NCBI GenBank assembly: GCA_946887295.1
Contig: CAMPKP010000028.1
Span: 1 to 28,154, forward strand
Direction: 5' to 3'
From: an uncultured Gemmatimonadota bacterium
GTDB lineage: Bacteria; Gemmatimonadota; Gemmatimonadetes; Gemmatimonadales; GWC2-71-9
DNA: 28,154 nt
Below, in pieces: positions 15,968 to 24,789 of the stretch (its first letter is position 1; every line of letters starts with the position of its first letter). The notes below the pieces were generated by a model. That model was not told the DNA's origin, searched no databases, and saw nothing but the letters and a program-made list of their open reading frames with translations. The position numbers and the translations under genes were made by a program.

Positions 15968-16702
15968 CTAGGTCCTTCGCCTGGCGCGGGAGGAAGCCGC
16001 GGAGGTGACGGCTCTCGAGCGCCGGGATGGTACCTTCATGGAGCCGGGTGGCGACGAACGTCGCTTCCGGACGAAGTCCGCCACCTTCGCGATGTCCCGG
16101 AAGAAGTCCCGCCTGGCCTCGTCACGCACCTCGTCGGGGGCCCTCAGCACGGACGACGGGTGCAGGGTGGGGATGACCGGCCCGGCCCACTCCGACATCA
16201 CGAGCTCACCCCGATGTTGCGTGACGCGGAAGCCGTTGCCGAGCAGCGCCTGCGCGGCCGTGCTGCCGAGCGCCACCACCACGTTCGGCTTCACCAGCCG
16301 GATCTCCTCCCGCAGCCATGGATTGCACGCGCGTACCTCGGCGGCGTTGGGCTTCTTGTGCAGCCGGCGCTTCACCAGCTCCTGGCGGACGAACTTGAAG
16401 TGCTTGACGGCATTGGTCACGTAGACGGTGTCGCGATCCAGGCCGGCGGACGCCAGCGCTTCGTCGAGGAGTCGCCCGGCCGGGCCGACGAAGGGGCGGC
16501 CGACGCGATCCTCCTGATCCCCCGGCTGCTCGCCGACGAACATCGCTGCGGCTCCGGCCGGGCCTTCGCCGAACACCGTCTGGGTCGCGTTCTTCCACAG
16601 ATCGCAGCCGCGGCAGCTCCTGGCGGCCTCGCGCAGCTTCGAGAGGGTCGGATTCGGGGGGATGAAGTCGGCCGCGGAGCGGGTGGATGCGACTCGAGCC
16701 AT
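15968..16702 (-). CDS. udgX: UdgX-type uracil-DNA glycosylase (covalent uracil-DNA binder)
   Basis: 244 residues of the family 4-like iron-sulphur UDG fold. Motif GEQPGDQED (57-65) and the segment KHFKF followed by KRRLHKKP (111-118) are signatures of UdgX, which differs from ordinary UDGs by an inserted R-rich loop whose His (here His115) links covalently to the abasic site. Cys30 and Cys33 (CRGC) and Cys126 (RACNPW) are cluster ligands; the family-4 third Cys is replaced by His101 (VKHFKF), as in UdgX proteins. The HPSSVLR motif near residue 200 is present. A Ser/Arg-rich basic tail of about 35 residues follows. ATG at 16702 gives the standard N-terminus. Predicted role: DNA uracil repair or damage protection. 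Confidence 0.88.
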   Translation of the reverse strand: MARVASTRSAADFIPPNPTLSKLREAARSCRGCDLWKNATQTVFGEGPAGAAAMFVGEQPGDQEDRVGRPFVGPAGRLLDEALASAGLDRDTVYVTNAVKHFKFVRQELVKRRLHKKPNAAEVRACNPWLREEIRLVKPNVVVALGSTAAQALLGNGFRVTQHRGELVMSEWAGPVIPTLHPSSVLRAPDEVRDEARRDFFRDIAKVADFVRKRRSSPPGSMKVPSRRSRAVTSAASSRARRRT

Positions 16703-16734
16703 ACCTGAATGTCCGCGACTACCGGCGGGGATGT

Positions 16735-16750
16735 GGTGACGTGTGTCACC
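16735..16750 (-). other. Hairpin between patA and udgX
   Basis: GGTGAC and GTCACC form a 6-bp perfect stem with GTGT as loop, 5 bases past the patA stop. There is no T-run after it on the minus strand, so it is not a convincing terminator. It could instead be a weak operator. patA and udgX are only 52 bases apart and may share a transcript. Confidence 0.3.
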
Positions 16751-16754
16751 CGGC

Positions 16755-18110
16755 TCAGGCCGACTTCGCCGCCTCACAGAAGGTGTCTTCCAGCCGATTC
16801 AGCATCTCGGTCAGCAGCTCCATCGGGATGTTCAACGCCGGCTCGATCCGGATGGTGCGGGCCTTGGAGTAGGTGCCGGCGACGAGGACCCCGCGCTTGA
16901 AGAGGCCGGCCGCGCAGCGGAACCCGATCTCGTCGGTGGGAAACTCCATCCCGATCAGCAGCCCCTTGCCGTGCGCCTCGGTGAGTACCTGGGGGTACCT
17001 GGCTTGCAGGGCGCCGAGCTCCCGGAGAAGGAAGTCGCCCTTGGCGGCCGCCTGACCGGGCAGATCCTCCTCCAGCGTCACCTGGATCGCCGCGATCCCC
17101 GCGGCGCAGGCCATCGGATTCCCGCCGAACGTGGTGGAGTGAATGATGGGATTCGGGATCATCACCTCCCATATCTCCGGCGTCGCGATGAAGGCCGACA
17201 GCGGCATGACCCCGCCCCCGAGCGACTTGCCCAGACACATGATGTCCGGGACCGTCCGGGTGTGGTCCACCCCCCAGAGCGCCCCCGTTCGCCCCATGCC
17301 GGTCTGGATCTCGTCCGCGATGAGGAGGGCGCCGTACCGGGTGCAGAGCTCCCGGGCACGGGGCAGGTAGCTCTCGGGCGGCACCACTCCGCCCGCCTCC
17401 CCCTGCACCGGCTCCACCACGAACCCCGCAACCGGCGTCCCCACCTGCTCCGCCTTGGCGAGCTCCGCCTCCAGCGCCTCCGGGTCCCCGAAGGGCACGA
17501 AGCGGACGTCCTGCAGGCCGCCGGCGAAGGGCTCACGGAACGACGCCTTTCCCATGAGCGAGAGGGAGCCCATGGACTTGCCGTGGAATCCTCCGAGGGT
17601 GGAGATGAACAGATTCCGACGGGTGTAGAGCCGCGCGAGCTTGATCGCTCCCTCGATCGCGTCGGTTCCGTTGTTGATGAAGAACGTGTTCGCCAGGTCG
17701 CCCGGGCTGACCATCGCCAGCAGCCGCGCCAGCCCCGCCCGCCACGGCTCGAGCAGCTCCTGGCTGTTGAGCGCCATCCGCTCCATCTGGCTGGCGACCG
17801 CGCGCACGATCCTGGGGTGGTTCACTCCCGCGCTGAAGATGCCATACCCGCCGAGACAGTCGATGTACTGCCGGCCGAGCAGGTCGGTCAGAATAGAGCC
17901 TTCGCCCGACCACTCCAGCGCGGCGAACTGTCCGGCCTCGGTGACCGATTTCCGGTAGCCGATGAAGCCGCGGTTGACGAAGCGCTCGTACGCCTCCACC
18001 GTCTCCGCGATGAAGGCGTGCTTCTCGTCGAGGGCCAGCTCGCGTCCCTCGATCAGCTCGAGGTACCGCCGGCCGAGCGCCAGCACCTCGTCGTTCGCGT
18101 GGCGCGTCAC
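16755..18110 (-). CDS. patA: Putrescine aminotransferase
   Basis: 451 residues of class III (PLP-dependent) aminotransferase. It resembles E. coli PatA (YgjG) throughout: the segment QYIDCLGGYGIFSAG, the SQELL region, GFHGKSMGSLS, VVEPVQGEAGGVVPP, DEIQTGMGRTG, the PLP Lys295 in CLGKSLGGGVMP, and TTFGGNPMACAAG. Reaction: putrescine + 2-oxoglutarate to 4-aminobutanal + glutamate. The GTG start at 18110 overlaps the potD stop (GTGA). Adjacent polyamine transport genes and a downstream aldehyde dehydrogenase and GabT fit this role. Alternatives: a cadaverine or other diamine transaminase of the same family; the PatA-like N-terminus argues for putrescine. Confidence 0.92.
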   Translation of the reverse strand: MTRHANDEVLALGRRYLELIEGRELALDEKHAFIAETVEAYERFVNRGFIGYRKSVTEAGQFAALEWSGEGSILTDLLGRQYIDCLGGYGIFSAGVNHPRIVRAVASQMERMALNSQELLEPWRAGLARLLAMVSPGDLANTFFINNGTDAIEGAIKLARLYTRRNLFISTLGGFHGKSMGSLSLMGKASFREPFAGGLQDVRFVPFGDPEALEAELAKAEQVGTPVAGFVVEPVQGEAGGVVPPESYLPRARELCTRYGALLIADEIQTGMGRTGALWGVDHTRTVPDIMCLGKSLGGGVMPLSAFIATPEIWEVMIPNPIIHSTTFGGNPMACAAGIAAIQVTLEEDLPGQAAAKGDFLLRELGALQARYPQVLTEAHGKGLLIGMEFPTDEIGFRCAAGLFKRGVLVAGTYSKARTIRIEPALNIPMELLTEMLNRLEDTFCEAAKSA

Positions 18111-19255
18111 GCCGACTTGATCTCGGTCCAGATCTGATCCCAGGTCGCCGTGTCACGGCCGAGATCGACCTGGTACTCCAGCCGCTTGAGCTCCTCCTCG
18201 GTCGGGTAGGGAACCGGGGTATCGAGCAGCTTGGCCGCCGCGGCGTTCGGCGTCCCGTAGCCGGTGGCGTTGGACAGTCCGGCGCCGACGTCCGGGCGGA
18301 GGATGTAGTTCATCCACTCGTGCGCGGCGCGCTTGTTGGGCGCGCTCGTGGGCACGCACATCAGGTCGCCCCAGATGGTACACCCCTCCTTGGGGATCAC
18401 ATAGCCGAGATTGGGCTGCTCCGCCTTGGCCTGGGTGGTATCGCCGTTCCAGAGCTGGGAGATCCACACGTCGCCCGAGATGAGCTGGGCCTTCACCGGG
18501 GCCGACAGGTAGGCCTTGAGCTGCTTCTTGGCCTGAATCGCGTCGGCCTTGGCTTTCGACAGCTGCTCCGGCTCGATGGAGTTGAGCGAGTGGCCCCGGT
18601 AGCGCAGGAACGCCCCGATGACTTCGCGGCCGTCGTCCATCATCGTCATCTTGCCCCGCAGCTGGGGGTCGTGAAACACCGCCCAGCTGTCCGGCGGGGA
18701 CTTCACCTTGTCGGTCCGGTACGCGATCCCGCTGGTGCCCCACTGCCAGGGAACCGAGTGGGTGTTCCCCGGGTCGGAGGGAAGGTTCTGGAAGATCGGG
18801 GAGACGTTTCCCCAGTTGGTGAGGTACTTCTTGGCGAGGGGGCCGATCAGGTCGGTCGCCACGAGGACCGGCAGGATGTAGCCCGAGGGCACGATGATGT
18901 CGTACCCGGTGGCGCCCGCCTGCAGCTTGGCGACCATCTCCTCGTTGCTCTCGTACGTATCGTACGTCACCTTCACCCCGAACTCCTTCTCGAAGTTCGG
19001 CACCGTGTCGTCGGCGATGTAGTCCGACCAGTTGTAGATGTGCAGCTCCTTCTCGATCGGCCCCAGATCGCCGCCGGCGGTCGCGGTCTCACCCGCCTTC
19101 CCTCCCTTGTCGCTCCCGCTGCAGGCCGAGAGGAGCGCGCCGACCGAGCTCAGGCTGATCCCGAGGGCCATCGCGCGCCAGACGAAATCGCGGCGGGAGA
19201 TCCCCCCGCTTTCCAGCTCTCCGACGAGGCGTTCGAGTTCCTTGCGCTTGCTCAT
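18107..19255 (-). CDS. potD: Polyamine-binding lipoprotein, PotD/PotF type
   Basis: 382 residues, the substrate-binding part of the polyamine ABC importer. The N-terminus has a Tat-like motif SRRDFV (20-25) followed by a lipobox ending in Cys45, so it appears to be a Tat-exported lipoprotein. The mature domain starts with LHIYNWSDYI; TYDTYESNEEMVAKL, YDIIVPSGYI and VPWQWGTSGIAYR follow and match PotD/PotF, including aromatic and acidic residues of the ligand cleft. AGGAG lies 7 bases before the ATG. Its stop overlaps patA. It lies downstream of the FAD oxidase gene, which separates it from potC. Substrate: putrescine or spermidine; which cannot be told from sequence. Confidence 0.94.
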   Translation of the reverse strand: MSKRKELERLVGELESGGISRRDFVWRAMALGISLSSVGALLSACSGSDKGGKAGETATAGGDLGPIEKELHIYNWSDYIADDTVPNFEKEFGVKVTYDTYESNEEMVAKLQAGATGYDIIVPSGYILPVLVATDLIGPLAKKYLTNWGNVSPIFQNLPSDPGNTHSVPWQWGTSGIAYRTDKVKSPPDSWAVFHDPQLRGKMTMMDDGREVIGAFLRYRGHSLNSIEPEQLSKAKADAIQAKKQLKAYLSAPVKAQLISGDVWISQLWNGDTTQAKAEQPNLGYVIPKEGCTIWGDLMCVPTSAPNKRAAHEWMNYILRPDVGAGLSNATGYGTPNAAAAKLLDTPVPYPTEEELKRLEYQVDLGRDTATWDQIWTEIKSA

Positions 19256-19300
19256 GTGGGCTCTCCTGTGAGTCGTGGTCCGTCGGGTCGTGAGTCCTGC

Positions 19301-20563
19301 TCAGCTCAGCCAATCCTTCATGCGATAGTACCCGCCTACCGCCGGCAGGAACCACGGGGTTCCCCGGAACAGCGGGATCGTGCGCAGGCCGTCTCGGGTG
19401 AGCTCGGGAACCGGTGAGCGGCCGGCCAGCGCGTCACCCATCCGCGCGCCGAGCCAGGTGGCCAGCGCCACGCCGTGGCCCGCGTAGCCGAGCGCGTGGT
19501 GAACGCCCTCCAGCCGGCCGGCGTGGGGCATGCGGTCGCGGGTAAAGCATACGTTGCCGGCCCAGGCATATTCGATCGGCACGTCCGCGAGCGAGGGGAA
19601 CACCCTGCGCATCGCCCTCGCGAGGATCCGGGCGCTGCGCTCGACACCGGTCGGCGTGAACGACGCCCGCCCGCCGAAGACCAGCCGTCCGTCCTCCGAC
19701 AGCCGAAAGTAGTGGAGCAGGTGCAGGGTGTCGCTCATCACCCGCCGCCGCGGCATCAGCCTGCCCGCGAGCGAGGGGTCCAGCCTGGCGCTGGCGACGA
19801 CGTAGCTGCCGACCGGCACCACCCGCCGCCGGAGCTCGGGGAACGCAGGCCCGCTGTAGCCATTGGTCGCCACCAGAACGCCAGCCGCCTTGAGCGGACC
19901 CCTGGAGGTCGCGACCGTGGTCCTCCCCCCGGAGCGGGTGGCGCCGAGCGCCTCGACACCCTCTACGATCACCGCGCCTGCCCGGGCCGCCGCCGCGGCG
20001 AGGCCCATGCAATATCGGCGGGGGTGCAGCGCGCCCGCCGACGGGTCCAGCAGCCCGCCGTGGTAGCTCGCAGAGCCGATCTCCTCCCGCAGCTCGGCCG
20101 GCCCCAGCAGCGCGGTGTCGTGCCCGAAGCTCTCTCGCATGGTCAGCCGGCTCCGCTCGAGATCGCGGAGGTGGCCGGGTTTCGCCGCGAGCGTCACGGC
20201 GCCACCGCGGCGGAACTCGCAATCGATGGACTCCTCGGCGACCAGCCGCTCGAGGAATCCGATCGCCTCGGTCGACGCCGCGAAGAGCGCCCGGGCGCGG
20301 GCGACGCCGTATCGGCGCGTCAGGCACTCCGCCTCCGGCTGGTACCCCGGGAGCACGAACCCGCCGTTCCGCCCGCTGGCCCCCCATCCGACCCGGTGCC
20401 GCTCCAGCACCGTCACCGTCGCCCCGTGACGGGCCAGCACCCGGGCCGCCGAGAGGCCGGTATAGCCGCCGCCCACGATCGCGACGTCGGTGCAGTCGGG
20501 GAGCTGGGCGCCGGGGCCCGACGGCGGCCCGGCGCCCTCGTCCCACAGGCAGCGCTCGACCAC
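19301..20563 (-). CDS. FAD-dependent amine/amino-acid oxidase (DAO/PuuB-like)
   Basis: 420 residues. The N-terminal dinucleotide fold GGGYTGLSAARVLARHG and the following VGWGASGRNGGFV are those of the DAO/PuuB family; the C-terminus has the flavin-site stretch GYAGHGVALATWLGARM. E. coli PuuB oxidises gamma-glutamylputrescine, but no PuuA ligase or PuuD hydrolase was seen here, so the substrate may be free putrescine, an N-acetyl or other polyamine, or an amino acid. GTG at 20563 follows GGAG by 6 bases, 11 bases after potC. The gene interrupts the usual potABCD order, so it is probably part of polyamine use. Exact substrate unknown. Confidence 0.78.
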   Translation of the reverse strand: MVERCLWDEGAGPPSGPGAQLPDCTDVAIVGGGYTGLSAARVLARHGATVTVLERHRVGWGASGRNGGFVLPGYQPEAECLTRRYGVARARALFAASTEAIGFLERLVAEESIDCEFRRGGAVTLAAKPGHLRDLERSRLTMRESFGHDTALLGPAELREEIGSASYHGGLLDPSAGALHPRRYCMGLAAAAARAGAVIVEGVEALGATRSGGRTTVATSRGPLKAAGVLVATNGYSGPAFPELRRRVVPVGSYVVASARLDPSLAGRLMPRRRVMSDTLHLLHYFRLSEDGRLVFGGRASFTPTGVERSARILARAMRRVFPSLADVPIEYAWAGNVCFTRDRMPHAGRLEGVHHALGYAGHGVALATWLGARMGDALAGRSPVPELTRDGLRTIPLFRGTPWFLPAVGGYYRMKDWLS

Positions 20564-20574
20564 TGCGCGCTCCG

Positions 20575-21348
20575 CTACCTGTCCCTCGCGAGCCGGTCGG
20601 CCACGTAGATCAGCGCGGTCGTCACCAGCAGGATGATCGTGCTGATCGCGTTGATGCTCGGCTCCACGTTGCGCCGCACCATGCCGTAGACCACGATCGG
20701 GAGGGTCGAGGACCCCGAGCCCGACACGAACGACGTGATCACGAAGTCGTCGAACGACATGGTGAAGGCAAGCAGGGCGCCCGAGAGGATCCCGGGCCAC
20801 AGCTGGGGCACGGTCACCTTCCAGAAGGTGGTGATCTCGTCGGCGCCCAGGATCATGGACGCCTCCTCCAGCGTCCGGTCCATCCCCTCCAGCCGCGCGA
20901 GCACCACGATCACGACGAACGATAGGCAGAACGCCACGTGCGCGATGATGATGGTGGTCAGCCCGAGCGGGATCTTGACCAGGGCGAAGAGGATCAGGAG
21001 CGAGATCCCCACCACGATCTCCGGCGTCACGATCGGCACGTAGAGAAAACCCTCGAGCGCCGTGCGGCCCCGGAACCGATGGCGGGCCAAGGCCAGCGCG
21101 ATCAGGGTGCCCAGCACGGCGGAGAGGACGGTGGAGACGCCGCCGACGATGAGGCTCGCCTTGAGACCCCGAAGAATGTCCGGCCGCTCGAACAGCCGGT
21201 GATACCAGCCCAGAGTGAACCCGGACCAGTCCACCGAGAATTTCGAGTCGTTGAACGAAAACACGACCAGCACCAGGATCGGGATGTGCAGGAACCCGTA
21301 CACCAGGAAGCTGACGGCCAGGATCCAGCGCGGCAGGCGGGAGCCCAT
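20575..21348 (-). CDS. potC: Polyamine ABC importer permease PotC
   Basis: 257 residues with about six membrane segments, the first at about 8-29. The EAA loop (EEASMILGADEITTFWKVTVPQLWPGI, shown here as EEASMILGADE plus the continuation) near 170-195 contacts the ATPase. The start HIPILVLVVFSFNDSKF and the span FDDFVITSFVSG are typical of PotC/PotI. Its ATG is one base after the PotB stop, so the two are co-translated. Partner to PotB in the heterodimeric membrane channel. Confidence 0.94.
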   Translation of the reverse strand: MGSRLPRWILAVSFLVYGFLHIPILVLVVFSFNDSKFSVDWSGFTLGWYHRLFERPDILRGLKASLIVGGVSTVLSAVLGTLIALALARHRFRGRTALEGFLYVPIVTPEIVVGISLLILFALVKIPLGLTTIIIAHVAFCLSFVVIVVLARLEGMDRTLEEASMILGADEITTFWKVTVPQLWPGILSGALLAFTMSFDDFVITSFVSGSGSSTLPIVVYGMVRRNVEPSINAISTIILLVTTALIYVADRLARDR

Positions 21349-21349
21349 C

Positions 21350-22234
21350 TCAGGGCGCCTCGCCCGGGGCTCTATCTCTCACCCGGAGATAGAGCATCAC
21401 CGCCACGAGCACCATGGCCATGACGATGAAGGAGGCCGCCGAGCCGAAGGGCCAGTTCCGGGCGGCGGAGAACTGGTTCTGCACCAGGTTCCCGATCATG
21501 AGCTGCTTGGCGCCGCCGAGCAGGTCGGCGGTGAGGAACGACCCCAGTGCCGGGATGAACACCAGCAGGCACCCGGCCACCACCCCCGGCATCGAGAGCG
21601 GCAGCGTGATGCGCCTGAAGCGCTCGGCGGGCCGCGCCCCCAGCACTTCCGCGGCCTCGAGCAGGGACAGGTCGAGCTTCTCGAGCGACGCGTAGATCGG
21701 AAGAATCATGAAAGGGAGGAAGCCGTACACCAGGCCCGCCATCACGGCGAAGGGGGTGTAGAGCATGGTGATGGGCTCCTCGATCAGACCCAGCCGCAGC
21801 ATCCAGTCGTTGAGCAGCCCGGTGTCCCGGAGCAGGAAGATCATCGCGAAGGTCCGGACCAGGAAACTGGTCCAGAACGGCAGCACCACCAGGAAGAGGA
21901 GCAGGTTCTTCCACTTGCCCCCGCGGGCGATGGTGTAGGCCACCGGGTAGCCGAGCAGGAGACAGATCAGCGTGCACGCCACCGACCAGATGAAGGTGCG
22001 CTTGAGGATGTCGAGGTAGAGGGGATCGAAGAACCGCCGATAGTGCTCGAGGGTGAACCCGGGCTCCACCCCGCCGTAGATGCCGCGCGGCATCATGCTG
22101 TACGCCAGCATGATCAGTATCGGAACCAGGAAGAAGACGACCAGCCAGATGGTGCCGGGCGCGAGCAGTGCCCACGCGCGAGCCTGCGGACGCGGATGCA
22201 TCCACGCCAGGATGCGCTCCCGGACCGACGCCAT
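21350..22234 (-). CDS. potB: Polyamine ABC importer permease PotB
   Basis: 294 residues, about six membrane segments, with the EAA loop LLEAAEVLGARPAERFRRITLP. The start WALLAPGTIWLVVFFLVPILIM and the later LPFWTSFLVRTFAMIFLL match PotB/PotH. The ATG at 22234 shares one base with the PotA stop (TGATG), which couples translation. Together with PotC it makes the membrane path for polyamine import driven by PotA. Confidence 0.95.
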   Translation of the reverse strand: MASVRERILAWMHPRPQARAWALLAPGTIWLVVFFLVPILIMLAYSMMPRGIYGGVEPGFTLEHYRRFFDPLYLDILKRTFIWSVACTLICLLLGYPVAYTIARGGKWKNLLLFLVVLPFWTSFLVRTFAMIFLLRDTGLLNDWMLRLGLIEEPITMLYTPFAVMAGLVYGFLPFMILPIYASLEKLDLSLLEAAEVLGARPAERFRRITLPLSMPGVVAGCLLVFIPALGSFLTADLLGGAKQLMIGNLVQNQFSAARNWPFGSAASFIVMAMVLVAVMLYLRVRDRAPGEAP

Positions 22235-23364
22235 CAGGCTTCCTCCAGGATCTGGCAGTCCTCCGGCAGCCAGGCCACCGCGGCCTGGTCGCCGCGCTTC
22301 CAGGGGAGCGGCTTGATGAGCTGACCCTCGTTCCGCACCGCGACGGTGACATCCTCGCAGCCCGGCACCGTGACGATGACGTGCATCGTCTCGCCGAGGT
22401 AGATGACGTCCCGAATGGTCCCGCCGACGGCGTTCTCACCCTCGGGCACGGACTCCGACCGCCAGACGTCCATCCATTCGGGCCGGACCGCGATCCGGAC
22501 CGCCCCGCCCTCCCGTATCGCTGCGCTGTCGGGCACCAGGAAGCGCCCTCCGCCGCGTCGCGCCACCTCCCAGCTCCGGCCGTTCCGCCGCTCCGCGATT
22601 CCGTCGAAGAAGTTGGATTCGCCGATGAACTTCGCCACGAAGGCGGTGCGGGGATTCTCGTAGATCTCCGCCGGCGTACCCAGCTGCGCCACCCGCCCGT
22701 TGTCCATGACCGCGATCCGGTCGGACATGGTGAGCGCTTCTTCCTGGTCGTGGGTGACGTAGACGAACGTGGTGCCGAGCTGCTTGTTCAGGGACTTGAG
22801 CTCGAGCTGCATCTCCTTGCGAAGCTTGAGGTCGATCGCGCCCAGCGGCTCGTCCAGCAGGAGGATGTCGGGCTCCAGCACCAGCGCGCGCGCCAGCGCG
22901 ACCCGCTGCCGCTGACCTCCGGAGAGCTGGCCCGGCATCCGCTTCGAGAAGGTGCCGGGCTCGAGCCGCACCATCTCCAGGGCTCGCCCTACCCGGTCGC
23001 CGATCTCCGCCTTGGGCGTGTTCCGCTGCTCCAGCCCGAACGCCACGTTCCGCTGCACCGAGAGGTGGGGGAAGAGGGCGTAGCTCTGGAATACCATGGC
23101 GATCTTGCGCTCGTAGGGCCGCTTCCTGTTCACCACCTCGCCGAGCAGACGGACCTCGCCGCCGTCCTCGTCGGGCTGCTCGAAGCCGGCCAACAGCCTC
23201 AGGGTGGTGGTCTTCCCGCAGCCCGACGGACCCAGCATCGAGAAGAACTCCCCCCGCTGGATCTCGAACGAGACGTCGTTCACGGCCTTCACGTCACCGA
23301 AGGTCTTGGAGACATGGGAAAGCTGTACGACACTGCCTGTTGTGGACGACGGAGAGACGACCAA
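22234..23364 (-). CDS. potA: Polyamine ABC importer ATPase PotA
   Basis: 376 residues. The ATPase domain has Walker A GPSGCGKTT (45-53), signature LSGGQ (147-151), Walker B and DEP at 171-173, and H-loop THD (His205); the D-loop reads GAID. A C-terminal TOBE_2 regulatory domain follows (about 260-376). Length and order fit PotA. The start is TTG at 23364, preceded by a GGAAGG about 10 bases upstream; no ATG precedes the conserved N-terminus. It lies 66 bases after gabT and starts the transporter run. It energises uptake through PotB/PotC and PotD. Confidence 0.94.
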   Translation of the reverse strand: MVVSPSSTTGSVVQLSHVSKTFGDVKAVNDVSFEIQRGEFFSMLGPSGCGKTTTLRLLAGFEQPDEDGGEVRLLGEVVNRKRPYERKIAMVFQSYALFPHLSVQRNVAFGLEQRNTPKAEIGDRVGRALEMVRLEPGTFSKRMPGQLSGGQRQRVALARALVLEPDILLLDEPLGAIDLKLRKEMQLELKSLNKQLGTTFVYVTHDQEEALTMSDRIAVMDNGRVAQLGTPAEIYENPRTAFVAKFIGESNFFDGIAERRNGRSWEVARRGGGRFLVPDSAAIREGGAVRIAVRPEWMDVWRSESVPEGENAVGGTIRDVIYLGETMHVIVTVPGCEDVTVAVRNEGQLIKPLPWKRGDQAAVAWLPEDCQILEEA

Positions 23365-23430
23365 GCGGAAGGCGTCCTTCCCGGAGATCGAGCGTTGCGC
23401 TGCAGAACGTCGGGGAGAACGTACTGCCGG

Positions 23431-24789
23431 CTACTGGGCCTGTCGAGAGCCCGAGACGGCTTCCGCCAATGCCGCTTCCATCACCTCGAGACCCTCGTCG
23501 AGCACCGCGTCCTCGATGGTGAGCGGAGCGAGCACCCGGATCACGTTGCCGTAGGTGCCGGCGGAGAGCAGAATGAGACCCCGGCGGAGGGCGGCCGCGA
23601 GCAGCCGGCCGGTGAGCGCCTTGTCCGGTGCACGCGAGGCGGGATCGGCCACCAGCTCCATGCCGACCATCGCGCCGAGGCCCCGGACGTCTCCGATGCA
23701 GGGATTGGACGCGGCCCAGTGGCGGAACCGGCCGGCGATCCGCGCGCCGGCCTGCCGGGCCCGCTCGGGGATACGCTCCCGCTCCATCGCGTCCAGCACC
23801 GCCAGCGCGGCCGCGCAGGCCAGCGGGTTTCCGCCATAGGTGCCTCCCAGGCCGCCCGGTTGCGCCGACTCCATGACGTCGGCGCGCCCGGTGATCGCCG
23901 CGAGCGGGAGACCGCCCGCGAGAGACTTGGCCGTGGTGATGATGTCGGGGATCAGGTCGTAGTGCTCGCAGGCGAACATCGCGCCGGTGCGGCCGAACCC
24001 GGTCTGGATCTCGTCCGCCACGAACAGGATGCCGTGCTCGCGGGCGAAGGCGGCCAGGGCCTGCACGTAGTCCGCCGGGGCCGGCACGAAACCGCCTTCG
24101 CCCAGCTCGAGCTCCATCACGATGGCCGCGACGGACTCCGGATCCACCGTGGCGGCAAAGAGCCGCTCGAGATAGGCGCGGTCCGCCATGCAGCACCGTT
24201 CCCCCGCTCCGGCCGCCTTCTCGCACCGATAGCAGTAGGGATAGGGTATCCGGTACACCTCCGGCGCGAAGGGGCCGAATCCCTTCTTGTAGGGCACCGC
24301 CTTCGAGGTGAGGGCCATCGCGAGGTTGGTCCGGCCGTGAAAGCCGTGCTCGAAGCAGACGATCGCCTGCCGCCCGGTGAACGCGCGCGCCACCTTCACC
24401 GCGTTCTCCACCGCCTCCGCCCCGCTGTTCACCATGAAGGTGCGCTTGTCGTGCGTGCCCGGCGTGATGCGGTTGAGGCGCTCGGCCAGCTCGACGTAGG
24501 GCTCGTAGGTGGAGACCGGGAAGCAGACGTGGGCGAACCGGTCCAGCTGGGCCCGCACGGCCTCGACCACCGCGGGGTGGCGGTGGCCCGTGTTCACGAC
24601 GCCGATCCCGCCGCCGAAGTCGATCAGCCGGTTGCCGTCAGCGTCGGTGACTACCGCCCCCTCCGCCTGCACGATGGCTATCGGGGTGACGGCGGGCACC
24701 CCGCGGGGCACGGCCGCCGAGCGGCGAGTCAGCAAGGCCCGGCTCTTCGGGCCAGGGATCTCGGTCCGGATCTGGATGACGCCTGCCAT
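23431..24789 (-). CDS. gabT: 4-aminobutyrate aminotransferase
   Basis: 452 residues, class III aminotransferase, converting GABA + 2-oxoglutarate to succinate semialdehyde + glutamate. It carries FMVNSGAEAVENAVKVAR, ADEIQTGFGRTG, the PLP Lys288 in TTAKSLAGGLPL, GGNPLACAAAL, and NVIRVLAPL near the end. A four-Cys insertion (CYRC at 186-189 and CC at 199-200) is like that of thermophile/archaeal GabT. Unusual: the usual EPVQGEGGF reads ELELGEGGF here. GAGG lies 5 bases before the ATG. It begins the minus-strand polyamine operon and follows PatA and the dehydrogenase in the putrescine path. Alternative: a related omega-amino-acid aminotransferase. Confidence 0.88.
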   Translation of the reverse strand: MAGVIQIRTEIPGPKSRALLTRRSAAVPRGVPAVTPIAIVQAEGAVVTDADGNRLIDFGGGIGVVNTGHRHPAVVEAVRAQLDRFAHVCFPVSTYEPYVELAERLNRITPGTHDKRTFMVNSGAEAVENAVKVARAFTGRQAIVCFEHGFHGRTNLAMALTSKAVPYKKGFGPFAPEVYRIPYPYCYRCEKAAGAGERCCMADRAYLERLFAATVDPESVAAIVMELELGEGGFVPAPADYVQALAAFAREHGILFVADEIQTGFGRTGAMFACEHYDLIPDIITTAKSLAGGLPLAAITGRADVMESAQPGGLGGTYGGNPLACAAALAVLDAMERERIPERARQAGARIAGRFRHWAASNPCIGDVRGLGAMVGMELVADPASRAPDKALTGRLLAAALRRGLILLSAGTYGNVIRVLAPLTIEDAVLDEGLEVMEAALAEAVSGSRQAQ

